Assembly: GCA_009377525.1 (NCBI GenBank)
Contig: WHTW01000015.1
Location: forward strand, 1 to 64,000
DNA from: Rhodospirillales bacterium
GTDB taxonomy: Bacteria > Pseudomonadota > Alphaproteobacteria > Reyranellales > Reyranellaceae
Direction: 5' to 3'
Length of the DNA stretch: 64,000 nucleotides
The first letter of the stretch is position 1, and every line of letters starts with the position of its first letter. The translations under genes and the position numbers were made by a program. Below, one piece after another: positions 8,182 through 16,722 of the stretch. The notes under the pieces are model-generated. The model searched no databases. It was given only the letters and a program-made list of their open reading frames with translations, and was not told the origin of the DNA.

Positions 8182-8754
8182 CACAAGGGCTGGCATTCGC
8201 GCGGATAAGTCCGCAGACGCGGGTATCATCATGACGTGCGTACGGCCCGAGCAGGTGGGAACGAAATCAAATCACCTAGTACGAAGCAGTAACGGCATTC
8301 GCGCCAGCTGCGAGTGTATGCAAGGACGGCGCGGTGGTAGCCATTTGCAATTCAGTCCGAGCTTTTTGACAGCACTGCTGGCATCCGCGCATGCCCTATA
8401 CGGTGCGAAAGAATTATGTGATCCACGTTGGCGACGCCGGTCCACCGACACCAAGAATAGTGTCGTCACTGGCGAAGCCCCCAAGGCGTACCCCTCTACG
8501 GAGCGCAAAAACTCTCGAAAACGAAACTGCCGCCCTTCATCGGAATGTCCGCCAGGAGAACTATAGTTATTTACAAGAACGACAGTCCATGATATGGTTC
8601 GCCCAAGTTATTGCTCTATTCATCGTTGATCCGATCACACAATACGAGCGGGCCGCCGCTCGTCGTCGTCGAAATCCGGTTGCGAAACTTGCGAAACTGT
8701 CCGAAGTCGACGGTGGCCAACCGCGCGAGGGGGTAGCGGAAAACTGCGGGAACT
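8182..8754. other. Gene-free, lower-G+C segment between two palindromic copies
   Basis: About 570 bases without a credible gene. The open frames here have no recognisable motif, no good ribosome-binding site and unnatural codon use. Base composition is visibly more A+T-rich than the flanks, for example around 8560-8640. The only structured item found is a 34-base stretch at 8496-8529, matched with three differences by the reverse strand at 49338-49371. The segment is bounded by inversely oriented copies of the TCTTCCGGACCGCG palindromic module, which suggests an insertion or a decayed mobile segment. Confidence 0.6.
8496..8529 (+). repeat. Dispersed 34-nt repeat, copy 1
   Basis: Begins CTACGGAGCGCAAAAA and ends AAAACGAAACTG. 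It matches the reverse complement of 49338-49371 at 31 of 34 positions, the three differences all lying in the six central bases. Both copies lie in regions without genes. No known family is recognised. Confidence 0.75.
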
Positions 8755-8786
8755 TCGCGAGGCTCGCGGTCCGGAAGATCATGAAC
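8755..8786. repeat. Palindromic element, half copy in inverted orientation
   Basis: Read on the reverse strand this is TCATGATCTTCCGGACCG followed by CGAGCCTCGCG. It repeats the left part of the 8109 copy (TCATGCTCTTCCGGACCGCG) almost exactly, but in the opposite orientation. It overlaps the stop codon of the minus-strand acyl-CoA ligase, just as other copies abut stop codons. Confidence 0.75.
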
Positions 8787-10380
8787 GCAGCAACGCCTCC
8801 GCCATCTCGCGCAGCCTGGTGCGCTGGATCTTGAAGCCGTTGGGCGAGGGCGTCTTGGGGAAGTCGTCGATCGGGAAGACGCGCATCGGCACCTTGTAGT
8901 TGGCGAGCCCGTGCTTGCAGTGGGCGATGGTCGCGGCCTCGTCGAGCACAGCACCGGGATCGAGCATGACGAAGGCGACGGCGCGCACGCCCTCCGGCCG
9001 CGGCACGGCCACGGTCTGGCAGCCCGAGATGCCCGGCACCTTCTGGATGTGCATCTCGATCTCCAGCGGATTGACCAGGAAGCCGGACAATCTCAGCACG
9101 TCGCCCATGCGGCTCAAGAACGTGAAGCCGCCGCGGCCGTCGAGCTGGCCAAGGTCGCCGGTGCGCACATAGCCGTCCGACGTCATCGCCGCCGCGGTCG
9201 CCTGCTCGTTGCCGTAGTAGCCCACCATCAGCGAGGGCCCGGCCATCTCCAGCGCGCCGGGCAGGCCGGGGCCCAGAAGCTCGCCGGTCTCCGGATCGCG
9301 CACGCGCACATGGGCGAGCGGTGAGACCGGCACGCCGCCGCCGAGCTTGCGGCGAGGTACGGGAAGCTTGAGCGGCTGGCGGGCGTAGAGCGCCTGCACC
9401 TCGCTCATGCCGTAGAGGCCGACCAGGCGCAGGCCGCGCGGCCGCGCGCGCTCAGGCAGGTCTTCGAGCGAGGCGTTGAAGGCGGCGTAGCCCGCCCACT
9501 TGATCGACCTGAACGGCCAACGGCCCGGCATCAGCTCGAGCAGGCGCTGGTACATGTCGTCGCTGCCGAACATGGTCGTTGGCTTGTGCTGCGTGATCAG
9601 CCGCGCGATCTCCTCGATCTCGTAGGACTCGACCAGCACGCTCGGCTTGCCGGCGGCGAGCGTCGCCAGCGTCTGGTTGAAGCCGAACACGCCGCACATC
9701 GGCAGGATGGCGAGCGACAGCGTCTCGGGCGCGGTGAAGCCGAAGGTGCGCGCCACCTGCTGGGCATGGCCGGCGATCGCGCCCTGGCGATGCAGCACGA
9801 ACTTGGGCGAGCTGGTCGTGCCCGAGGTCGTGAAGATGTTGCAGGGCGCGCGGGCCGAGGCGTGGTTATGGGCGATGGCCGGCCGCGACAGCAGGCGGTC
9901 GAAGGGCACGCGCCGGCGATGCTCGATGGCGGGCGGTACCGGCTCGGGCGTCTCGCCGACGATGACGATGGCGGACAGCCGGTCGAGCGCCTCGGGCTCG
10001 ATGCCGGCCAGGATCGACAGGAAGTCGATGCGGCGGAAGGCCGGCGCGCAGGCCAGCACCTTGGCGCCGGAGCGGCCGACGATGTCGGCGACCTCGACGG
10101 CGCGATAGCGCGTGTTGACTGCGACCGCGATGGCGCCGAGCCGCGCGCAGGCGAAGTAAAGAATCAGATAGGCCGGGGCGTTGGGCAGCCACAGCGCAAC
10201 GCGGTCGCCCGGCCCGACGCCGAGATCGCCGAGGCCCTGCGCTGCTCGCGCCGAGCAATCGAGCAACTCGGCGAAGCTCAGCCGCCGCTCGCCGTGGATG
10301 AAGGCGGGCGCGTCGGGTCTTGCATCGGCGACGTCGGCGAGCAGCGTCCAGACATCGGCGGCGGGATGAGCAAGCGGCAT
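8779..10380 (-). CDS. Class I adenylate-forming acyl-CoA synthetase
   Basis: 533-residue ANL-superfamily enzyme that activates a carboxylic acid to its acyl-adenylate and then its CoA thioester. The phosphate-binding loop (IFTTSGTTSSPKFVLH) is near residue 190. A LVGLYGMSEVQALY motif, the GYVRTGDLGQLD motif with the hinge aspartate, and the downstream FLSRMGDVLRLSGFLVNPLEIE core follow. The C-terminal catalytic lysine appears within SPNGFKIQRTRLRE. It lies 46 bases downstream of dctM on the same strand, so it is probably the last gene of the TRAP operon and activates the imported acid. The exact acid is not predictable. Confidence 0.9.
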   Translation of the reverse strand: MPLAHPAADVWTLLADVADARPDAPAFIHGERRLSFAELLDCSARAAQGLGDLGVGPGDRVALWLPNAPAYLILYFACARLGAIAVAVNTRYRAVEVADIVGRSGAKVLACAPAFRRIDFLSILAGIEPEALDRLSAIVIVGETPEPVPPAIEHRRRVPFDRLLSRPAIAHNHASARAPCNIFTTSGTTSSPKFVLHRQGAIAGHAQQVARTFGFTAPETLSLAILPMCGVFGFNQTLATLAAGKPSVLVESYEIEEIARLITQHKPTTMFGSDDMYQRLLELMPGRWPFRSIKWAGYAAFNASLEDLPERARPRGLRLVGLYGMSEVQALYARQPLKLPVPRRKLGGGVPVSPLAHVRVRDPETGELLGPGLPGALEMAGPSLMVGYYGNEQATAAAMTSDGYVRTGDLGQLDGRGGFTFLSRMGDVLRLSGFLVNPLEIEMHIQKVPGISGCQTVAVPRPEGVRAVAFVMLDPGAVLDEAATIAHCKHGLANYKVPMRVFPIDDFPKTPSPNGFKIQRTRLREMAEALLRS

Positions 10381-10426
10381 GCGGCGCGGAGACTAGCGCA
10401 AGACGCCGCGCGCTCAAGTCGGTGGT

Positions 10427-11713
10427 CTACTGCGCGAAACCGAGAAGGCGCGGCAGGAACAGCACGAGGTCGGGAATGAAGGCGATCAGCAGCAGCGTCA
10501 CGACGATCGCCGTGAGGAACGGCAGCAGTGGCTTGACCAGCTTTTCCATCGGCAGTCCGCTGATCGCCATGCCGACGAACAGGCAGAGCCCGACCGGCGG
10601 CGTGATGTGCCCGACCGCCGAGGCGATGACGCAGACCATGCCGAAATGGATCGGATGGACTCCGACGGCGGTGGCCACCGGCAGCAGCACCGGGACGGTG
10701 ACCAGGATGATCTCCGACGGCGTCAGGAAGGTGCCGAGCATCAGGTAGAGCAAGATCACCAGGATGATGAACACCCACCAGGCGGGCGTCATCGCCGCGA
10801 TGGCGCTTGCCACCATGAAGGGGAACTTGGAGTAGGTCAGCACCCAGCCGAAGGCGCCGACCATGCCGATGATCAGGCCGATCACGCCCGACAGGCGCGC
10901 GCTGTCGGCGAAGATCTTCGGCAGCTCCCGGAGCGCCGGCTCGCGATAGAAGATCGGCGGCACCAGCAGCGCGTAGACCACGGCGACGGCGGCGGCTTCC
11001 GTCGGCGTGAACAGCCCGACCAGGATGCCGCCCATGATGATGGCAGGGATCGCGATCGCCGGCAGGGCGTTGCGCAACGCGATCCAGAACTGCGGCAGCG
11101 TCGGCGGCGGCTCCTTGGGATAGTTGCGCTTGCGGGCGATGATGAAGACGGGCACCGCCATGCCGATGCCGATCAGGATGCCGGGGATGACGCCCGCGGC
11201 GAACATGGCGGCCACCGATTCGTCGGCCATCCAGGCGTAGATCACGGCGATGATGGAGGGCGGGATGATCGGCGCCACGACCGCGGTCGAGACGGTGAGC
11301 GCGGTGGCGAAGTCCTTGTCATAGCCCTTGCGCACCATCTGCGGCACCAGGAAGGTGCCGAGCGCCGACACGTCGGCCACCGCCGAGCCCGAGATGCCGC
11401 CGAAGAACATGCTGTCCAGCACGTTGACGTAGGCCAGGCCGCCGCGGAAGCGGCCGACCAGCGCCGTGGCGAGGTCGATCAGGACGCGCGCCACGCCGCC
11501 GCGCGCGGCGATGTTGCCGGCCAGGATGAACAAGGGCGCCGACAGCAGCAGGTAGGAGTCCGACAAGAGCCCGACGAAGCGCGTCGGAATGATGATCGGG
11601 TTGAGCGCGGGATAGAACATCGCCGCGCCGAGCGCGCCGACGCCCATGGCGATGCTGACCGGCATGCCGAGGACGAGGCAGATGACGAAGACGATCAGGA
11701 GGACTTCCGCCAT
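10427..11713 (-). CDS. dctM: TRAP transporter large permease (DctM type)
   Basis: 428-residue polytopic membrane protein driving sodium-coupled uptake of the substrate handed over by DctP. It shows the DctM hallmarks: GMPVSIAMGVGALGAAMF near the N-terminus, the GGISGSAVADVSALGTFLV elevator motif around residue 90, and a second half with GILVGLFTPTEAAAVAVVY, typical of the inverted repeat. A third signature (FLTPSEIILVTVPVLLP) lies near residue 330. The start overlaps the end of dctQ by 19 bases, consistent with tight coupling. The substrate is unknown, but the ligase downstream points to an organic or aromatic acid (inference). Confidence 0.94.
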   Translation of the reverse strand: MAEVLLIVFVICLVLGMPVSIAMGVGALGAAMFYPALNPIIIPTRFVGLLSDSYLLLSAPLFILAGNIAARGGVARVLIDLATALVGRFRGGLAYVNVLDSMFFGGISGSAVADVSALGTFLVPQMVRKGYDKDFATALTVSTAVVAPIIPPSIIAVIYAWMADESVAAMFAAGVIPGILIGIGMAVPVFIIARKRNYPKEPPPTLPQFWIALRNALPAIAIPAIIMGGILVGLFTPTEAAAVAVVYALLVPPIFYREPALRELPKIFADSARLSGVIGLIIGMVGAFGWVLTYSKFPFMVASAIAAMTPAWWVFIILVILLYLMLGTFLTPSEIILVTVPVLLPVATAVGVHPIHFGMVCVIASAVGHITPPVGLCLFVGMAISGLPMEKLVKPLLPFLTAIVVTLLLIAFIPDLVLFLPRLLGFAQ

Positions 11714-12216
11714 GACCCCCTCAGCGCATGGTAGATGTTGCGCAGCATCGGCACGATGATCAGCGCCGAGCCGACCGGCATGGCCATGAAGACATAGTCC
11801 AACGTGAGGCCAAGACCGGCGCTGGTCTGCAAGGCCGCGTTCGGCACCAGCGTGAAGCTCAGCCAGATCATGTAGGCGAAGAAGGCGATGCCAAGCGCAT
11901 TGGTCAGCACGAAGATGGCGGCGCGAACCTCGGGACGAAAGAGATTGACGAAGTAGTCGAGCGCGGTGTGCTCATGGCGCCACATCGCTGCAGCCGCCCC
12001 CAGCATGACCAGCCAGACGAACAGATAGCGCGGCACCTCCTCGAGGCCGTCGATGCCGACGAGGCCGAGATAGCGCAGCACGACCTGCACGAACACCGCG
12101 AGCGTCATGATCGCGAGGACGCCGCCGCCGAGATGCGCCAGCGCGTTATAGAGATGAGTGCCTAGCGAGGGCGCGGATGGTGCGCCCTCGGATTCTTGCT
12201 CCGGCGGAGAGGCCAC
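11695..12216 (-). CDS. dctQ: TRAP transporter small permease (DctQ type)
   Basis: 173-residue four-helix membrane subunit of the TRAP transporter. A charged N-terminal tail precedes the first helix (GGGVLAIMTLAVFVQVVLRY). The conserved EVPRYLFVWLVMLGAAAAMWR segment, with its glutamate and arginine, marks the DctQ family, followed by the amphipathic EHTALDYFV. Translation starts at a GTG at 12216, only 16 bases from the stop of dctP. It overlaps dctM at its 3' end. Confidence 0.9.
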   Translation of the reverse strand: MASPPEQESEGAPSAPSLGTHLYNALAHLGGGVLAIMTLAVFVQVVLRYLGLVGIDGLEEVPRYLFVWLVMLGAAAAMWRHEHTALDYFVNLFRPEVRAAIFVLTNALGIAFFAYMIWLSFTLVPNAALQTSAGLGLTLDYVFMAMPVGSALIIVPMLRNIYHALRGSWRKSS

Positions 12217-12232
12217 GCTGCCGGCGCCCGGG

Positions 12233-13240
12233 TTACTTGATGCTCTGGATGTAGTCGACCATCTTCTTGGCGTCCTTGCCGGCCGGCGTGGCGTAGAACT
12301 CCTGGTAGACGCCTTGCGTGGCCTGCAAGAACGGTGCGGGGTCGGGCTTGGTGATGGTGACGCCCTTGGCCTTCACCTGGCCCTGGATGTCCTTGTCCTC
12401 GTCGAGGATGAACTTGCGGTTGAAGGTGCGGGCATGCGCCCAGGCGTCCATCACCGCCTTCTGCCCCGCCGGATCGAGCTTGGACCACGACGACTTCGAC
12501 ATGATCAGCGCCACCGCCTGGTGGGTGTGGCGCACGTCGGCCACGTACTTCACGATGTCGTAGAACTTGTTGTGGTAGAAGGTGTTCACGCCGCCCTCGG
12601 CGAAGTCGATCACCTTGGTCTGCAGCGCCGTCGCCACCTCGGGGAAGGCGATCGGCGTCGAGATCATGCCCAGCGCCTTGAAGGTCGCGACCAGGATCTT
12701 GTCCTCCTGCACGCGCACCTTCTTGCCCTTGATGTCGGCGAGCCCGTTGATGGCGCTGTGGCCGTAGATGCCGCGGTAGCCCGCGGCGATGAAGCCGATC
12801 AGCTTCAGGCCCTTCCTGTCGAGCACGCCGTCATAGTACTTGGTGAGCGTGTCGCTGCCGTCGAGCGCCTTGAAGACGTGGTCGTAATCGCGAAAGATGT
12901 AGGGCAGCTGGAACACCGACATCTCCGGCACGGCCGTCGACAGCGGCGCCGTCGTGATCGGGCCGAGATCGATGGCGCCGAGCTGGATCTGCTGGACGAC
13001 CTCGCGCTCGCCGCCCAGCGCGCCCGAGTGGTGATGCACGACCTTGATCTTGCCGCCCGACAGTTCGGCGAGCTTGTCGACGAACTGTTGTGCCGCCTGC
13101 GAGGTGCCGTGCTTGGGCGGATTGACGTTGCCCATCGTCAGGTCCTTGCCCTGGGCTTGGGCAACACGGTCCGGTCCGACCGCCGCGGCGAGCACGAGCA
13201 GGGCGGCAGGCAGCAGGCGACGCAGCTTGGTGATTGGCAT
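12233..13240 (-). CDS. dctP: TRAP transporter substrate-binding protein (DctP type)
   Basis: Periplasmic solute-binding protein, 335 residues. It opens with a signal peptide (basic KLRRLLPAALLVLAAAV, cleavage after AQA). The mature protein has PPKHGTSQAAQQFVDKLAELSGGKIKV and the VVHHHSGALGGEREVVQQIQLGAID segment conserved in the DctP family. The arginine-containing GKKVRVQEDKILVATFKALG region usually forms the salt bridge with the substrate carboxylate. I start at 13240, where GGAAGGAG precedes the ATG; longer frames upstream have no signal peptide. It is first in transcription order of dctPQM plus the acyl-CoA ligase. Confidence 0.93.
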   Translation of the reverse strand: MPITKLRRLLPAALLVLAAAVGPDRVAQAQGKDLTMGNVNPPKHGTSQAAQQFVDKLAELSGGKIKVVHHHSGALGGEREVVQQIQLGAIDLGPITTAPLSTAVPEMSVFQLPYIFRDYDHVFKALDGSDTLTKYYDGVLDRKGLKLIGFIAAGYRGIYGHSAINGLADIKGKKVRVQEDKILVATFKALGMISTPIAFPEVATALQTKVIDFAEGGVNTFYHNKFYDIVKYVADVRHTHQAVALIMSKSSWSKLDPAGQKAVMDAWAHARTFNRKFILDEDKDIQGQVKAKGVTITKPDPAPFLQATQGVYQEFYATPAGKDAKKMVDYIQSIK

Positions 13241-13450
13241 TTCGCTCCTTCCGGGGATTTCACCCCAAAGCACCCGGTCATTGCCGAGCGTCGTTTCCCG
13301 CGATCCTGTGGATGCGCAGGCGTGTCCGTCAAGCGTTGCCGTGCGAACGGGCATTCCGAATTTTCGGCGCTACAGTGGGTGAGGGAGGCGTTTGCGGCAC
13401 AGGGCTTGCTCGATCGGCGGGCGCCGCGATCGCTGGGAAGGGGATGTTTC

Positions 13451-13692
13451 ATGCTGCGTCGAAATCTGCTCGTCGCTCCGTTGCCGCTCGCTGCCGCGCC
13501 TGCCTTTGCGAACTCTTCATCAACGGCAAGAAGACCGATCCCAAGAAGCAGTACGTCGTGCACAAAGGCGACACGATCTCGCTCGGCACGCCGGGTGGCG
13601 GCGGTCATGGCGATGCCCGTCAGCGCGATCCCGCGGCGCTCGCCGCCGACATCGACAGGGGCTATGTGATGGACAGCAGCGCCTACGGTTAG
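13451..13692 (+). pseudogene. Scar joining a signal-peptide start to the 3' end of a hydantoinase-B gene
   Basis: Two unrelated gene pieces abut here. The ATG at 13451 follows a good ribosome-binding site (GGAAGGGG) and encodes a secretion signal, MLRRNLLVAPLPLAAAPAFA, as in solute-binding proteins; it runs out of sense after about 20 residues. From about 13510 a different frame reads ELFINGKKTDPKKQYVVHKG, then the glycine-rich TPGGGGHGD motif and RDPAALAADIDRGYV, ending in YG at 13692. That is the conserved C-terminus of hydantoinase/oxoprolinase B subunits. The simplest explanation is a deletion that removed most of a binding-protein gene and most of a hyuB gene. Confidence 0.75.
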
Positions 13693-13701
13693 GGAAAGCC
13701 G

Positions 13702-14487
13702 ATGACGCACGCTCCTACGCCGCCACCGTTCGACCCGGAGCGCTACCGCTCCGCTGCGGAGCACTACGAGCGAGGCCGGGTGCCGTACGCATTGGCGCTG
13801 ATCCGCCGCGTCGCCGAGGTCACCGGCCTTGGCTCCCAGCACCGCGTGCTCGATCTTGGTTGTGGCCCGGGCCCGCTTGCCCGCAGCTTCGCTCCGCTCG
13901 CCCGCGAAGTGATAGCGATTGATCCCTCTCCCGAGATGTTGACCGAGGCCCGCGTGCTGGCCCGGCAGGCGGCAAACATCCGCTTTACCGCCGGCAGCTC
14001 TTATGACCTCGACCCGGCACTCGGCCATTTCCATCTGATTGTCATGGGCCGCTCTTTTCATTGGATGGATCGTGTGAACACGCTCAAGCGGCTCGACAAA
14101 ATGATCGAACCCGCAGGGGCGGTGGCGTTGTTCTACGATTCTGCGCCTGCGATCCCGGCAAACGCCTGGCGGAAGGTCTGGCACGACATCCGCGAGCACT
14201 ACGAGCCCAACACCGGGCCTCACGACCACGATCCCAATTGGATACGCAACGAGCCGATCCTGCTCGATTCACCCTTCGCTCGGTTGGAACGCTTTGGAGT
14301 GATCGAGCACCGCGCGATCGACGTCGAAACGCTGGTGCAGCGGGCACTTTCAATGGGCTCCACTTCGCCGGCGCACCTTGGCGAGAACATGCCGGCGATG
14401 GTGGCGGAGATCCGTGCCGCGCTTGCGGACGTCCGCGAGGAAGTGGTGGAAACCTCCGCCCTGGTGGCGTGGCGATCGAATTCTTGA
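13702..14487 (+). CDS. Class I SAM-dependent methyltransferase
   Basis: 261-residue cytoplasmic enzyme with a Rossmann-fold methyltransferase domain. Motif I, RVLDLGCGPGPLARSFA, is at about residues 48-64 and is followed by the acidic end of strand two (EVIAIDPSPEML). Motif II equivalents (FHLIVMGRSFHWMDR) come next, after which the protein has a variable C-terminal region. It resembles general UbiE/methyltransf_11 proteins, and the acceptor cannot be predicted. The start at 13702 lies ten bases after the hydantoinase-B remnant. The following 256 bases hold no gene. Confidence 0.87.
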   Translation: MTHAPTPPPFDPERYRSAAEHYERGRVPYALALIRRVAEVTGLGSQHRVLDLGCGPGPLARSFAPLAREVIAIDPSPEMLTEARVLARQAANIRFTAGSSYDLDPALGHFHLIVMGRSFHWMDRVNTLKRLDKMIEPAGAVALFYDSAPAIPANAWRKVWHDIREHYEPNTGPHDHDPNWIRNEPILLDSPFARLERFGVIEHRAIDVETLVQRALSMGSTSPAHLGENMPAMVAEIRAALADVREEVVETSALVAWRSNS

Positions 14488-14743
14488 AGGGTGAGTCGCA
14501 ACTGTCACCCCGAGCGCGGCGAGGGGCATGGGCAAAGTGCAGTCTTGCCGCACAACTGAAAAAGTTGCGCAAAACGGCTAGCGTCGGGGCCGTGTAGCCG
14601 GGTGCGGTCCAACCATGCCCCGCGCGCCACGCGGCCTGGAAACGTCTCGGACGGCGGCACGGAATGTGGCAGGCTGTGGGTGACAGCGTAGGAAGCGGAG
14701 GCCCCTGGCCAATGTCGTTCAGCAATGTTCGGGTTGCCGGCTA

Positions 14744-15697
14744 GTGCACATCTATCGCCGAACTGCGACCGACAGCGGCGACGAACTGGGACGCGCCATT
14801 CCCGGCGCCAATTTCCATTGCGTGGCCGATTCCGGCCGTTCGTTCGGTGGGCGCTACTGGCACCTCCATCTCGACTGGGTGGTGCTCAGCCGCCTGGAAG
14901 TCGACCAGGCCAGTGTCGTCACCACCGACGAACGGGTGCCTGATTTCAGCGTCTGGCACGTCATGAGCACACGTTGCGCGGCGAATGGCCGGGATGTCGG
15001 CGGCAACGAGTTCGTCGAGGTGCGCCCCGGCGAGGGCGGCACCATGCGCAGCGCTGACGTCGCGCAGGTCACGACCTTCGGCTTGCAGTCGTCGCTGTTC
15101 TCCGAGGCGCCGGAACTCGACCTGCCGTTCGGCCCGTCCTCTTCGCAGCGAAGCGGCCGTTGGCGTATGGCGTCGGAAGCGCCGCGGCAGCGCTTCGAAG
15201 CCGTTACCCAGGCGATGTGGCGGCAACTCGAGGAGCAGCCGCGGCTGCTCGATTCGCCCGCCAACCGCATCGCCCTGCGCGATGCCCTGTTCGAGGCCAT
15301 CGCGCCGCTGGGCGAGGCGGGCACGTTCCGGCCGGACCGGGCCGCCGTGGGGCGTCACAACAGGATCGTGACGCGGCTCGAACGTGCCATCGAGGACGCC
15401 GGGGACCAGCCGCTCGACATGGTGGATCTCTGCCGGCAGGTCGGCGCTTCCCGGCGCTCGCTCGAAGCGGTCGTGCGCCAGCGCACCGGCAAGTCGCCGT
15501 GGGAGTATCTGCGCTGGCGCCGCCTGTGGCGGGCAAGGGCCATGCTGCGCGGGCCGACCGACGGCACGACCGTGACCGACGTCGCCTTCACGCTCGGCTT
15601 CTGGCACCTCAGCCGCTTCGCCGCCGCCTACGCGTCGATCTTCGGCGAGCGGCCGAGCGCCACGCTCGCACGCGCCCACGGCTCGAGCACGCACTGA
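14744..15697 (+). CDS. AraC family transcriptional regulator
   Basis: 317-residue DNA-binding regulator. The N-terminal two-thirds is a sensor domain without recognisable motif. The C-terminus carries two helix-turn-helix units of the AraC type: MVDLCRQVGASRRSLEAVVRQRTGKSP around residues 225-251, then TVTDVAFTLGFWHLSRFAAAY followed by FGERPS. Translation starts at a GTG at 14744; no other start keeps the sensor intact. The organisation resembles EutR-like regulators. It stands just upstream of, and co-oriented with, the outer-membrane protein/amidohydrolase/CobW/MFS set, which it may control (inference). Confidence 0.88.
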   Translation: MHIYRRTATDSGDELGRAIPGANFHCVADSGRSFGGRYWHLHLDWVVLSRLEVDQASVVTTDERVPDFSVWHVMSTRCAANGRDVGGNEFVEVRPGEGGTMRSADVAQVTTFGLQSSLFSEAPELDLPFGPSSSQRSGRWRMASEAPRQRFEAVTQAMWRQLEEQPRLLDSPANRIALRDALFEAIAPLGEAGTFRPDRAAVGRHNRIVTRLERAIEDAGDQPLDMVDLCRQVGASRRSLEAVVRQRTGKSPWEYLRWRRLWRARAMLRGPTDGTTVTDVAFTLGFWHLSRFAAAYASIFGERPSATLARAHGSSTH

Positions 15698-15775
15698 CGG
15701 CGTGATTTCTGCGCAAACCGGATAGCGAACGCAGGCGCGCACGATCTAACCATGCCCCGGCGGGAGCATGGCGGG

Positions 15776-16711
15776 ATGGGTGCGATGCAGTTGGGTTCGC
15801 CGGCGTTGCGCGTGGGTCTGGCGGCAGCAGTGTTTGGCTGCGTGGACACTCTGGCGGGTGCGCATCCGGCGCTGGGGCAACGTGCGGAGACCACGCAGGC
15901 GAGTAGTCCGGCCCCAAGCGGCGATCCCGAGGCCTGGCGTTTCCAGTCGGCTGCCTACGGCTGGCTGATCGGCGTCTCGGGCAACATGACGGCGCGCGGC
16001 CAGACCGTCGACGTCAACGCCAACTTCTTCCAGGTCGTCGACAAGAGCGATTCGCTCGCCGCCTTCATGGGCTACTTCGAGGCCGACAAGGGCAAGGTCG
16101 GCTTCTACACCGACATCGTCTGGACCAAGCTCGGCTTCGACAAGTCGCTGGTGTCGTACCGCAACCCTTTGCCGGGTGTGCAGGTCGGCGCCACGACAAA
16201 CGTGGCCCTGACCACGACCATGACCATCATCGAGGCGGGCGGCCTCTATGAAGTCGCGCGCTGGCAGAACGCGCCGGGCTCTTTCACCGCGATCGATGCC
16301 CTGCTGGGCTTCCGCTACTGGAACAACACCGCCGACCTCAACCTCAACGTCATCGGATCGGTGGACGTGGCGAGCCTCGGCATCGAGCGCGGCCGCACCT
16401 TCTCGATCGCCCGCAACGGCGGACTCGACTGGGTCGATCCGGTGCTGGGCCTCAGGCTGCGCCACCAGTTCACGCCCAGCCAGCAGCTGATGGTGCGCGG
16501 CGACGTCGGAGGCTTCGGCCTGGCCAGCCAGTTCGCATGGCAGGCCGCCGCCGCCTACAGCTACGCGTGGCAGTTCAGCGGCTACGCCCTGGGCGGCCTG
16601 GTCGGCTATCGCGCGCTCGGCGTCAGCTACGTCAGCGGAACGGGCATCAACACCAACGGCGTCGACGCGGTGCTGCACGGCCCGCTGATCGGCTTCAACA
16701 TCAAGTTCTGA
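15776..16711 (+). CDS. Putative outer-membrane beta-barrel protein
   Basis: About 311 residues beginning with a signal-like hydrophobic segment (LRVGLAAAVFGCVDTLAGA). The mature part has alternating aromatic/glycine strands such as WRFQSAAYGWLIGVSGN and GLVGYRALGVSYVSGTG. It ends in the terminal phenylalanine of an outer-membrane barrel (GFNIKF), so insertion by the Bam machinery is expected. The start is uncertain: ATGs at 15752, 15776 and 15785 are in frame, and 15776 is used because GGCGGG lies just before it. It is 11 bases from the amidohydrolase gene. The function is unknown; a porin-like or sensor role is possible. Confidence 0.7.
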   Translation: MGAMQLGSPALRVGLAAAVFGCVDTLAGAHPALGQRAETTQASSPAPSGDPEAWRFQSAAYGWLIGVSGNMTARGQTVDVNANFFQVVDKSDSLAAFMGYFEADKGKVGFYTDIVWTKLGFDKSLVSYRNPLPGVQVGATTNVALTTTMTIIEAGGLYEVARWQNAPGSFTAIDALLGFRYWNNTADLNLNVIGSVDVASLGIERGRTFSIARNGGLDWVDPVLGLRLRHQFTPSQQLMVRGDVGGFGLASQFAWQAAAAYSYAWQFSGYALGGLVGYRALGVSYVSGTGINTNGVDAVLHGPLIGFNIKF

Positions 16712-16722
16712 AGGAAGACGAC

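Noticed and set aside
8231-8834. Possible small genes in the gap between the MetE-like and ligase genes
   Set aside because: The overlapping frames have no ribosome site or motif, and the codon choice does not resemble neighbouring genes.
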